A stretch of 64,000 bases of DNA from Fimbriimonadaceae bacterium (GTDB taxonomy: Bacteria > Armatimonadota > Fimbriimonadia > Fimbriimonadales > Fimbriimonadaceae), in assembly GCA_023957775.1 (NCBI GenBank), contig JAMLGR010000019.1, positions 20,127 to 84,126 on the forward strand. The letters are read 5' to 3'. Below the pieces are notes generated by a model. That model was not told the origin of the DNA, made no database searches, and saw only the letters and a program-made list of their open reading frames with translations. Positions 7,679 to 16,339 of this stretch are shown piece after piece. The first letter of the stretch is position 1, and each line of letters starts with the position of its first letter. Made by a program: the position numbers and the translations under genes.

Positions 7679-8998
7679 TCATCCTCTTTCGTTTCCGAGT
7701 CCGGCCAGGGGCCAGACACGCCGCGGAGGCACTTTCCGCGGGGGCCGGGTCATCGCGGATTCGAGGCTTTCGCCTTTGTCCATGCGCTGACGGAGGACTT
7801 GGCGGGAGACGAGACAGCGTGGGTCCCGTTCCCAGGCGCACAGAGACTTCGATTCTCCGAATGCCTCGAAGTTGGGGCTGTCGACCGCAGATGCAACGGA
7901 GATCGCGTCCTCCAGCGCCCAATCTTTCCTCACCCGGGTCCGGAGGCGAGCGTAGGGCACCTGGCAGCGCGGGTCGGCAGCCCATTCGCGCAGGGTCTTC
8001 TTCTCGCCAAACGCCTCCAAGGCGTGTGCGCGCCCATCGGGCACCGCCCGCCACTTTCGCCCCCCGGCCCCCTTGGGAATCGGGGGCACCGAGAGCGCGC
8101 GCTCGACATCCCACCCGACACGGAGTCGCCGATAAAGCGTTTCGTAGGAGACCAGGCATCGCGGGTCCCTCGACCACGCTCCGAGCGACTTGGTCTCTCC
8201 AAAGGCGGTGTATTCACGCCCGCGGCGCTTCCAGATCGTCGACAGGGCGCGCTCCAAATCCCATCCGCTGTCGAGTCGCAGAATAAGCTGTTCATAGGAA
8301 ATCAAGCATCGTGGATCCTTCGACCACGCTCGGACCGACTTCGTCTCTCCATAGGCGGTGCGTTCGCGCTTGGAGAGGCACGAGATTGTCGATAGGGCGC
8401 GCTCCATATCCCATCCGCTGCTGACTCGCTCATACAGCGTTGCGTAGCAAACCTGGCATCGAGGGTCCCTCGACCACGCTCCGATCGACTTGGTCTCTCC
8501 ATACGCGGTGCACGCGTACTCGCGGAAGCCCGCGGGCCTCGAGATCGCCGCTTCAGGGTGCATTGTCTTGAACCTGGCGCGAAGCGTACAGGGGGAAACG
8601 GTGCACCGAGGATCCTCCGACCACTCGCGCACTGTGAGCGATATTCCAAATGCGGTCCACCTCTCTCCTTTGCGCGCGTGCGGCCCCGAAGGCTCGTAGG
8701 CAGGGCGCCTCAATGCCTCCTCGAGGGATTCGCCTCTGGCCAGCCGAGCACGAAGCGTTGCGCGAGTCACCTCGCAGCGAGGGTCGCGAGCCCACGCTGT
8801 GAGCGTCTTGTTCTCGCCGAGGGCGCTTCGAAGAGTCTTCCCTCCAGGCGGAGTCCCCAAGGCGCGCTCGGGCGTCCAGCCCCGTCGGATCCTGCTGTCC
8901 ACCTCTTCAGCGCCGACGCGGCACCGCGGATCCGCCTTCCACTCGGAAAGCAACTTCTCCTCGCCAAAGGCTCGCACTTTCTTGGGAGTTCTGCTCAT
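7679..8998 (-). CDS. Eight-repeat helix-turn-helix-like array protein
   Basis: 439 residues made almost entirely of eight repeats of about 42 residues at roughly 8-50, 57-99, 115-155, 164-205, 214-255, 264-305, 328-370 and 378-419. Consensus: AFGE-x-KSL-x-AW-xx-DPRC-x-VS-xx-TL-xx-R-xxx-GW-xx-E-x-ALS. Each repeat keeps an invariant Trp, an Asp-Pro-Arg-Cys motif and a terminal Ala-(Leu/Ile/Met). From memory of families, similar single units (TLSEWA..hGI...TL..RL..GW..E.AL) occur as short DNA-binding modules next to phage HNH endonucleases; here they form a whole protein with no catalytic domain. Repeats 4-6 are close to identical, a sign of recent expansion. AAGGA precedes the ATG. It heads the transcription unit that ends in the NERD helicase. 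DNA binding is inference. Confidence 0.75.
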   Translation of the reverse strand: MSRTPKKVRAFGEEKLLSEWKADPRCRVGAEEVDSRIRRGWTPERALGTPPGGKTLRSALGENKTLTAWARDPRCEVTRATLRARLARGESLEEALRRPAYEPSGPHARKGERWTAFGISLTVREWSEDPRCTVSPCTLRARFKTMHPEAAISRPAGFREYACTAYGETKSIGAWSRDPRCQVCYATLYERVSSGWDMERALSTISCLSKRERTAYGETKSVRAWSKDPRCLISYEQLILRLDSGWDLERALSTIWKRRGREYTAFGETKSLGAWSRDPRCLVSYETLYRRLRVGWDVERALSVPPIPKGAGGRKWRAVPDGRAHALEAFGEKKTLREWAADPRCQVPYARLRTRVRKDWALEDAISVASAVDSPNFEAFGESKSLCAWERDPRCLVSRQVLRQRMDKGESLESAMTRPPRKVPPRRVWPLAGLGNERG

Positions 8999-9270
8999 CG
9001 TCCTTCTGCTATCTCTGTCATGGTATCACGCGACTGGACGATGACGGTGCGCTCCGGCGTCTGGTCCCCAGCTCCTCCACCGATGCCCGCGACAGCAGCG
9101 CGGCCGTTTTCACGCCGGAGGCAACCTCGAGCTGGATCGCGGGTGATGCACCCTTGGCACTCTCTACAGGAGCCGGCGCCGCGTTGGCCAACGCCTCCGG
9201 CTGCCGTCCGTCAGGGTGAGGTAGAAGGCCATCCCAAACTTCTTTAGCTGGAGCTCACGGAAACGCGCCT

Positions 9271-10275
9271 CTACCGGAATTCAGCGAGCCACTTCTGGAT
9301 GTGCGGATTGGAGGATCCGCGGCTGACGATCGCCACTTCAAGGTCCCGATTGCGAGCCCGTCCCAGCGCTCGGCCCAGGGCGGACAGGATCCAATCCAGA
9401 TCGTTGCCGAACGCCCCGCCGCCCAGCAGGGTGAAGAACGCACGCTTCTGGCCCGACTCCGCCGAGTTGAGGATCGCCGCGCAAATCGCAGCCTCGTAAG
9501 ACGCTTCCAAAACGAGCCGGGCAAAGGGCTCCCAATCTCGCGCGGAGTGTGCGCAATACGCAACCGGAAGCGCCGAGCAGAAGGCTTGGGTGACCGCGTG
9601 CGTCGAACCGCGCACCGTCACCTGCGTGTTCCAGTGAACGCCGATCCGCAACTTCTGCCGCAACGCGTCCCGCTCGTCCTCCGAAATGGATGCGAGGCGA
9701 TCGGCGATCGCCTGCAACCCCTCCCTGGTGGCCAGGGCGTATCCGTTCCGCATGACCCACAACCCCTCGTCCTCGTTGCCGAGCGCACACCCGAGGTCCT
9801 CGAGGCAGTCGATCTGGTTCGATTCCGATTGCCCCTGGGCGCCCCTGACGGGAGCGAAGTAGTTCCGGTAGAGGGTGCCCGCGCCCGCCGCAATGGCGCA
9901 AGCCGGCCCTTGCGTGGGGTCGTTCTCGTAGATGCCCACGCCATCCTCAGGCGTCAAGCTGGGGCCGGCCATCTCAAGCAGGTTGAACTGAGAGGCCACC
10001 TGAAACAAGCAGTCGGCGTTGGCTGGATCGGCGTGGAGGTCGATCGCATCGGCCACCAGTTCGCGTACTTGGAGGCGCCCGCCGGAAGAGGGAAGGGCCC
10101 CGACTCGGTCGCGCAACTCCCCCAACGAGGGGGTCTCCAAACGTCCGCAACCGAAGGACCGTTGGGTGACCAGCGACGTGAGCCTCTCTCCCTCGAGAAG
10201 GACCTTCTCACGTACGTCCTTCGGCGAAGTCTCGGGGAATCCGACCAAAGTCTCGAACCAACTCATGCTCCCCAT
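9271..10275 (-). CDS. Uncharacterised conserved-family protein, possibly macro-like fold
   Basis: About 334 residues; ATG at 10275 chosen because the protein core (SWFETLVGF) starts there, with 10266 as the alternative. I recognise the family style (EDGVGIYENDPTQGPACAIA, AAGAGTLYRNYFAP, NQIDCLEDLG, WVMRNGYAL) as a conserved uncharacterised one occurring in bacteria and some eukaryotes. The C-terminal stretch ending FFTLLGGGAFGNDLDWILSA resembles the glycine-rich ligand loop of macro domains, so binding of an ADP-ribose-like molecule is a guess. No signal peptide. Monocistronic on the minus strand, divergent from the toxin-antitoxin module. Confidence 0.6.
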   Translation of the reverse strand: MGSMSWFETLVGFPETSPKDVREKVLLEGERLTSLVTQRSFGCGRLETPSLGELRDRVGALPSSGGRLQVRELVADAIDLHADPANADCLFQVASQFNLLEMAGPSLTPEDGVGIYENDPTQGPACAIAAGAGTLYRNYFAPVRGAQGQSESNQIDCLEDLGCALGNEDEGLWVMRNGYALATREGLQAIADRLASISEDERDALRQKLRIGVHWNTQVTVRGSTHAVTQAFCSALPVAYCAHSARDWEPFARLVLEASYEAAICAAILNSAESGQKRAFFTLLGGGAFGNDLDWILSALGRALGRARNRDLEVAIVSRGSSNPHIQKWLAEFR

Positions 10276-10398
10276 CTTGATACAAACGATTCTCTGGCTG
10301 GCCGCGGGTCGAGTACCGCACCGCGGTGGGGCCTGGGACGGCGTCAAAGGAACTCCTCCTGCCTGGCGGGAAAAAGGGCTTTGCGTGGACCCTGTGTG

Positions 10399-10426
10399 TT
10401 GACATTGTGTTTACGTGTGGTAGAAT
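10399..10426 (+). promoter_or_regulatory. Sigma-70 type promoter of toxin-antitoxin module
   Basis: TTGACA at 10399-10404 and TAGAAT at 10421-10426 with a 16-bp spacer, 25 bp before the antitoxin ATG. It is one of very few canonical two-box promoters in the window. The repeated TGTG/GTGTGG elements between and around the boxes could be the antitoxin operator. Confidence 0.7.
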
Positions 10427-10451
10427 GTGTTCAAAGACCAGGAGCGAGCCC

Positions 10452-10736
10452 ATGCCCCGGAAAGCAGAGCACCTACACATCCGAGCCTCGGAGCGCGAGA
10501 AGGCGACCCTCGCCCAAGCCGCGCAGGTGAAGAACATGACCGTGAGCCAGTTCGTGCTCCAGACGTCTGTCCCTGTCGCCGAGGAGATTGTGAACCAGGA
10601 GGCGGGGAACGTCCGGACGCTCTTTCGGCTGAACGCGGAGGAGTGGGAAGAGTTCAACCGTCTTCTCGACGCACCGACAAGGGACATCCCCGAGCTGAGG
10701 GAGCTTCTCCGATCCAGGGCCCCATGGGAAAAGTAA
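10452..10736 (+). CDS. DUF1778 (TacA-type) antitoxin
   Basis: 94 residues. The N-terminal ribbon-helix-helix (LHIRASEREKATLAQAAQVK, then MTVSQFVLQTSV) binds DNA and represses the module; the C-terminal part (about 58-92, FRLNAEEWEEFNRLLDAP) is the usual toxin-neutralising tail. The start is fixed by AGGAG 7 nt before ATG and by the promoter just upstream. The stop codon is directly followed by the toxin start, so translation is coupled. Confidence 0.9.
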   Translation: MPRKAEHLHIRASEREKATLAQAAQVKNMTVSQFVLQTSVPVAEEIVNQEAGNVRTLFRLNAEEWEEFNRLLDAPTRDIPELRELLRSRAPWEK

Positions 10737-11237
10737 GTGGAGCTCTCGGAGCCCGTCCTTCTCGATAAGAGCCACGACATAAGCGGCTTCGACTGTGGAA
10801 AGGAGCCGCTCAACGTCTTCCTCAAGAACTACGCCCTGGCGAACCAGCAAGGAGGGCTTGCCCGAACGTACGTCGTTGTCTCGGGCGGAAAGGTCGTCGG
10901 CTACTACAGCCTCGCCCCCGCAGGGGTCGAGCCGGTCGACGCACCCGAAAGGGTCAGGAAAGGGCAGCCGAGTCACCCGGTCCCCTGCATCCTCCTGGCC
11001 AGACTCGCCGTCGACAAAGGCGCCCAAGGGACGGGCCTCGGCAAATTCCTGTTCCGGGACGCGATGCTCAGAGCGCTCCGAGCCCATGAACAAATAGGCG
11101 GAAGGGCCTTCCTTGTCCACGCGATGGACGACGAGGCCAAAGCCTTCTATTCCAAGTACGGCATGCTCCCTTCGCCGACCCATCCGATGCACCTCTTTCT
11201 CCTCTTTAAAGACATCCGGGCCATGCTGGGAACATGA
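10737..11237 (+). CDS. GNAT acetyltransferase toxin (TacT type)
   Basis: 166 residues. Toxins of this family acetylate aminoacyl-tRNA and stop translation. The hallmark N-terminus DISGFDCGKEPLNVFL is present, followed by LARLAVDKGAQGTGLG (acetyl-CoA pyrophosphate loop) and the conserved KAFYSKYGM with the catalytic-type tyrosine. Start is GTG with zero spacing after the antitoxin stop, so toxin output probably depends on antitoxin translation. Complete, with no sign of decay. Confidence 0.92.
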   Translation: MELSEPVLLDKSHDISGFDCGKEPLNVFLKNYALANQQGGLARTYVVVSGGKVVGYYSLAPAGVEPVDAPERVRKGQPSHPVPCILLARLAVDKGAQGTGLGKFLFRDAMLRALRAHEQIGGRAFLVHAMDDEAKAFYSKYGMLPSPTHPMHLFLLFKDIRAMLGT

Positions 11238-11277
11238 GCCTCCAAGAGGCAATCTCTGAATGTCTCTTCGAGCAGTA

Positions 11278-11411
11278 CACGACGTTGATCGGGCTCGAGC
11301 GCTACTCGTTGAGCGTGACATACCGTGTCAGTGCGACGAGCACCTGCGCTCCGTACTTCTCTTCGAGCAGGGCGATGCGCTGTCCGTCGCCCAGTTCCCC
11401 GAGGACGGTCT
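11278..11411. repeat. 134-bp direct duplication, copy B (gene-tail remnant)
   Basis: Copy B of 7417-7550. Read on the minus strand it still encodes the tail LLEEKYGAQVLVALTR-x-VTLNE with its stop, but there is no start or upstream part of the gene, so it is a pseudogene fragment. It fills much of the 307-bp gap (11238-11544) between the toxin and the beta-helix gene; nothing else was recognised there. Confidence 0.85.
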
Positions 11412-11544
11412 ACGGGTTCGCGCGTTCGAGTCGGCTTCACGTTGTCCGCGTACACTGCGAGACGGGCCCGCGGCCTTTCAAGTGGGGCCTTGGAACTGGC
11501 CAGAAGATCGTGTAAGCGTCTGCGCGCCCGCCATAAACCGATCC

Positions 11545-14500
11545 TTAGTCATTGCGACGGATCAGATGGGCAGCCGACGCCAGCAAGAACGGTACCGTGA
11601 TCGTGCCGAGGATCTTGAAGATGCCGAGCAGGGAATCGAGAGGCACGGATAGCCACTCAACTCGGAGCGCGCGGTGGTTGTTACTGCGAAATGTCACGCT
11701 TGGAAAGGGCACCTCCACCTCGGTGTCAGCGCGGTTCCACTTCTGTGTGGCGGGTGCTTCGACGAATGGGATTACCGCGGAAAGCGCGAGATGAGCCTGC
11801 TCTGCACCCGTGAGCGGCTGCGCAATCTTGCTTGTCGGTTTCCGATACTGCTGGCTTCCAGCGAGATTCCATGATATTGCAAGCAAGACAAACAACAGCA
11901 CGGCCATCACGTTTCTGTTGACTCCATGGCCTACGAACTCGTAGATGAACTCACGAAAACCGACCTCTACAATTCGACCGAATCCGCCGGAAAGGAACTC
12001 CCGCTGCTGCCGCCGACGACGATACAAGTGCACGTGATCTCCGCAGCGATCCTCGCCGCGCTCACGTTGGAGACTCTCGACAGCCGCAAAGAAGCTCATT
12101 CGATAACGGGCGTGAGACAGGAGCGCCAGGATCGGTTGGCGTTCCATGCGACGTGGCCAGAGACAAGCGTCGATGCCGCTGCCAATCATCATGAGCGCGA
12201 TCACCAAAGGTAGGGTAGCCCAGAGCGACCACTGGGCCAAGGCAAGAATCGCCATCGCAAGGCCGAGCCCGAAGGGTAGGTTCCAAATGGCAGACGTTGC
12301 GCCCCGGTTAGGCATCGTGGTGGGCAAGTCGATGGAAGGAAGATGGCACCCGCCAAGATCAAGGGGCTCTTGCCGATCTGCCAGTTCGCGCGCACCTAAC
12401 AGGAAGGAACAGCATCCGCCGCCGACGAGGAGTACCGCAACGAGAGTGATATACACCCAGGGATGCTCCAGGAAGAGCGCAACGATGGCAGCCAATGCCA
12501 ACGTGCCAGAGAGTAGGGCAACGCTGGAGGGATTCCCGTAAGGAACGCCGCCTGACAACGAAGCTCCTAGAATCGCGCGTCCGTTCCGGACCCGCGGCGA
12601 GGAAGCGGCCGGTCCTTGGGACTCGTCCATCTTGACGCGAAGCTCGTTCGCCGACACGTCGCCTAGGTCTGCACCCTGACACGCGATGTCCCACGGCAGC
12701 CCAAGCGTGTTGCCCACAGTCAGACCGCTCGCTTTCAGGAGGTCGGCCTTTGGCGCAGGATGTCTCATTCTGAATCGGCTGGGCAGGTAGAAGTCGCCTC
12801 CCACCTCCACGTTTCGGAAGTTGACTACCCCACCTTTGATGCGGTCCGGCACAAGGGACCTGGCGATCCGCAATACGGCGTAATCGAGTCGAACTGCGCC
12901 GTGGATCTTCGCGCCTTCGAACCAGAGGCTGTAATCCTCACCGGTGGGCCACGACCCCATCCCGAATCGGGCCCTCTTGGCCCACAGTAACCCACTCAGC
13001 CGGAGGTTGGTCGCCGCAAAAGAGCTCGTCAGCACCGCGTCCTGCAGCGTTAGATTGCCTCCTATGACCGCAGACGAGAGGCGAAGGCTATACTCGCGGT
13101 CCCCCTCCTGACAGCGACGCACATGGGAGGAGTTCATGGAGAGGTTGTCCGAAATCGATGCAATGTGCAGGTTGATGCCTCCGGAGGCCTTGAGCCCGTC
13201 AAGGACGAGCTCTCCCGTGATGGTGCAACCGCTGGCGGCTAGGGACGGCCTCGAGCGTGCAGCATTGGTGAGGTGGGCCTTGGATAGGTCCGCTTTGCCC
13301 TCGATACGAATGCCGTCGAATTCGAGCGTGCCACCAATGTTTGATTCGGAGAAGTCGAGCGAGCCTCCAATGGTCGTCTCGTTGGCACGGATCCCCCCTG
13401 TGCGGATGGTGACCAAGCGCGCCCTGACTCCGGCTACCTTGCTCCCAGCAAGATCCAAGGCTTCCTCAAGGGAAGTCTCGGCGCCTTCCAGTTCCAGTCC
13501 ATGTGAGACGGTTGCGTTCCGCAGAGACAGAGCATAGGCGTTCCTCGAATCGACAGGCACACGGAAGCGCCCGTTCGCGTCCGCATGGAAAGGCTCCAAC
13601 TCCGCCTCGGATCGTGTTTCCTTGCCGAGAGTCGCGCGGCTAAGATCCAACCGCCCGTCAATCTGTACGCCGTCCGCAAAGACGCCACCAACTCTATCTT
13701 TACCGACCTGGACCCGCGATGCCAGGAAGTCCCCCTTGACAGTTAGTGAGCCAATGTAGAGTGAGTAGGGTGTGCGGCTTCCTTCGCTTAGCCCGATCTC
13801 GGTGCAGTAGCCTTTGCCGCGAAGAAACGCGTCGAGCCGAACGTCGCCCCCCACGTGCGAATTCGACATATCAAGCCCGCCCTCTAGCTGAGCTCCGCAC
13901 AGTTCAACATTCGCTCGGATATCCGTGGCGAAAAGGCTGACCGAGTAGGAATGGCCTTCCTCATGGCGCGATGGGCCGACAGTGGATCGAATCAACATCG
14001 TCACTTCGGGGTAAGCATCAACCTCGTTCTCCCATGCCTCAAGGTAGAGGCCGCCCCCAATTGTCGAGTGGTCGAATCCGATCCCACCGACGAATTCTGA
14101 CCCGCGCAGCGAAACATATCCGCCAATCTGGGCCCCCTCGCACCAGAGTGAGTAACTCAGCTTGCGGTCGCTTGAGACGGTCGCCATCTTCTGATGTCCG
14201 AAGTGCGATCGGATGGCAGTCCGAACGCCCTCACGTTTCTTCCCGGCATCGGCCTCCGCTGGTTTTGGTAGGTACACGCGGGCCCGAAAATGCCCGTCGA
14301 TCCGTACGGTATCCGCGCGACATCCCATCGAGAGATGGGCGCCCGTGAGGTCCAGAGAGCCCCGAATATGCGCCCCCATGAGAAGCAGCCCGCCGCGCAG
14401 GAAGGTTTGCCGTGGCTTGCACTCCGTATCTGGATCCCAAACCATCATCTCGAAGTCGTTGCACGTGCTGTTGCGGAAATCGAGGTCCCCGGATAGCCTG

Positions 14501-16101
14501 GCACCTTTGAGGAGCCAGGAGCCCCCCATCGTCACGCCACGCGCAAAGACCGAACGGGCATGGCCAGAATCGTCTTCAGGTAGGTGACACCGGCCGAGAC
14601 ATAAGCGGAAAGTGTGAGCTTTGCCCTTGTCGCGCCAAACCTCGCCGAATAGGTTCGAACCAATCATGCTTCCAGTGAGGTGCATGCCACCAGGGAGCCG
14701 GGCCCCTGCAAGGGAGATGAAAGTACCAATGCGGCAGTCGGTCAGGAACAGACTGGCTTGATACGGCAGGCTATCCTTCAGGAACCCTGAGTGGATTACC
14801 GTGCGAAAGGGCGCGCATCCCTCCTCTTGCCACACACGAAGATCGAGCCCCCCATGAGTCGTCAAGTTCGGGGCCATCAACCCGCCCTTGATACGGGCAC
14901 CTCCCAGCGAGCAATCTGACCGGATGGTGGCGTTATGCAGGAGCAATGCACCGTGAACCTCGGCGCCTAGAGGTGATCTCTTGACCACGGCCTTTTCTTT
15001 CAGCCGATCGTATCGGGCAGCGGCGTTGTCTCTGCGCAAGTAGTAGACGCTCAGGCTGAAACGCCCCATGTCCGAATTGCTGAAGGTCACGTTTTCGCCA
15101 ACGCTGATTCCGTCCAGGTTAACAGCGCCTGTGATGCGAGCACTCCTTACCACAAGCCGTCCGCCTATCCGCGTCCGAATTGAAGGTCCCCCCCTGATGG
15201 AGCGTTCAGCGTTACTGGGAAGGAGGTGATCCTCATCTGGGTGCCAGCCCTCACAGTCGAGGTCCCCGTGGATTTCGGCGCCGGCCATCCGGACGTCGCC
15301 GTCGACCCACATGCCACGAAACGCGCACCTTCCAACAACCCGGACGCGGTTCATCGAAAGGCGGCCCATGATGATCGTTCGGAAAGCCACGACGTCGGTC
15401 GTCTTGCTTGGGAGCCACACGAATCGAATGTCAGACTCTATATGCGCATTTCCAAAGTCAACGTTCCCCAGTACCACCGCTCCAGCAAAATCAATTCCCC
15501 CACGAACCTCCATCCCTCGGGCAGCGATGCCACTGAAGATCGTGGGCCGATGCTGCTTCAGCTGAGACGTTAGATCGAGCTGCTGGTCCAAGCCTCGGAG
15601 TTTCCTCGCAGTCGCTGCGCGCTGGTTCGCCAAAGTCTTCGCCGTTGGATAGCGAGGGCGCTGATCCCAAAGACGGGCTTCCTCGCTATCCTTCGTCTCG
15701 GACTTGGCTCGTATTCCTCCCCGAATTCGAGCGTTCGTGAGTTGGAGTTGTCCGCGGAATATGGATCCGCGAAGATCGAGGCCTCCGCGAACGCGAATTC
15801 GATCGAGGGAAACGAACGGCTGTCCCACCGGATCGCACATTACGACGGTGTTCGTGATCGAGAGACTGCCGCGGACATCCAAGTCAGTTAGGTCGAGCCC
15901 ATGCTTGAAGACGCAGTCCTCAATCACCACGGACTTGGAACAACGAACGGCCCGGAGCCGCACGAACGCATTGAAGGTGCATCCCCGCATCCGAAAGGGA
16001 AGGTCGAACGACTCTCCCTTGAGATCGAGCGAACACTCGACGTCTTGGCCCTCGAGGGGAGTGCCCCCTCTTAGGGTTAACAGGATTTCCTCTAACTCCA
16101 T
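11545..16101 (-). CDS. Giant beta-helix repeat membrane protein
   Basis: About 1,518 residues from the ATG at 16101 (a TTG at 16218 would add 39 residues of less convincing composition). Roughly the first 1,190 residues are irregular pentapeptide-like coils of the type RGGLDLRGSIFRGQLQLTNA and GARIKGGLMAPNLTTHGGLDL, which predict a very long right-handed beta-helix, broken by short hydrophilic insertions. The last ~325 residues hold about six hydrophobic segments: four in a cluster (including ALLSGTLALAAIVALFLEH), one at NVMAVLLFVLLAISW and one at the very end (TITVPFLLASAAHL). It has no N-terminal signal, so the helix is probably cytoplasmic and membrane-tethered. Function unknown; the gene is less GC-rich than the core genes around it. 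Confidence 0.75.
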   Translation of the reverse strand: MELEEILLTLRGGTPLEGQDVECSLDLKGESFDLPFRMRGCTFNAFVRLRAVRCSKSVVIEDCVFKHGLDLTDLDVRGSLSITNTVVMCDPVGQPFVSLDRIRVRGGLDLRGSIFRGQLQLTNARIRGGIRAKSETKDSEEARLWDQRPRYPTAKTLANQRAATARKLRGLDQQLDLTSQLKQHRPTIFSGIAARGMEVRGGIDFAGAVVLGNVDFGNAHIESDIRFVWLPSKTTDVVAFRTIIMGRLSMNRVRVVGRCAFRGMWVDGDVRMAGAEIHGDLDCEGWHPDEDHLLPSNAERSIRGGPSIRTRIGGRLVVRSARITGAVNLDGISVGENVTFSNSDMGRFSLSVYYLRRDNAAARYDRLKEKAVVKRSPLGAEVHGALLLHNATIRSDCSLGGARIKGGLMAPNLTTHGGLDLRVWQEEGCAPFRTVIHSGFLKDSLPYQASLFLTDCRIGTFISLAGARLPGGMHLTGSMIGSNLFGEVWRDKGKAHTFRLCLGRCHLPEDDSGHARSVFARGVTMGGSWLLKGARLSGDLDFRNSTCNDFEMMVWDPDTECKPRQTFLRGGLLLMGAHIRGSLDLTGAHLSMGCRADTVRIDGHFRARVYLPKPAEADAGKKREGVRTAIRSHFGHQKMATVSSDRKLSYSLWCEGAQIGGYVSLRGSEFVGGIGFDHSTIGGGLYLEAWENEVDAYPEVTMLIRSTVGPSRHEEGHSYSVSLFATDIRANVELCGAQLEGGLDMSNSHVGGDVRLDAFLRGKGYCTEIGLSEGSRTPYSLYIGSLTVKGDFLASRVQVGKDRVGGVFADGVQIDGRLDLSRATLGKETRSEAELEPFHADANGRFRVPVDSRNAYALSLRNATVSHGLELEGAETSLEEALDLAGSKVAGVRARLVTIRTGGIRANETTIGGSLDFSESNIGGTLEFDGIRIEGKADLSKAHLTNAARSRPSLAASGCTITGELVLDGLKASGGINLHIASISDNLSMNSSHVRRCQEGDREYSLRLSSAVIGGNLTLQDAVLTSSFAATNLRLSGLLWAKRARFGMGSWPTGEDYSLWFEGAKIHGAVRLDYAVLRIARSLVPDRIKGGVVNFRNVEVGGDFYLPSRFRMRHPAPKADLLKASGLTVGNTLGLPWDIACQGADLGDVSANELRVKMDESQGPAASSPRVRNGRAILGASLSGGVPYGNPSSVALLSGTLALAAIVALFLEHPWVYITLVAVLLVGGGCCSFLLGARELADRQEPLDLGGCHLPSIDLPTTMPNRGATSAIWNLPFGLGLAMAILALAQWSLWATLPLVIALMMIGSGIDACLWPRRMERQPILALLSHARYRMSFFAAVESLQRERGEDRCGDHVHLYRRRRQQREFLSGGFGRIVEVGFREFIYEFVGHGVNRNVMAVLLFVLLAISWNLAGSQQYRKPTSKIAQPLTGAEQAHLALSAVIPFVEAPATQKWNRADTEVEVPFPSVTFRSNNHRALRVEWLSVPLDSLLGIFKILGTITVPFLLASAAHLIRRND

Positions 16102-16339
16102 CCCTGTTGGTAGTTCTGGCGTGGAGGCGACCCTCCTTCTGGCAACTTGGGTGGAGGTATTCCTGCAATCAACATCGCGAGCTGTGCATTCGTTGTCAGG
16201 ACGGCTCGGATGGAACAAGGCGCTACGTCCTGGTCACCGCTCTTCCACCATTCCCCCGGTCCATGGTTGGGTGGACGCCCATCGAACGACTTGACCCCCG
16301 CCCTGCGCCTCCGGTAGGCCGTGGACAAGGAGGTCTGCC

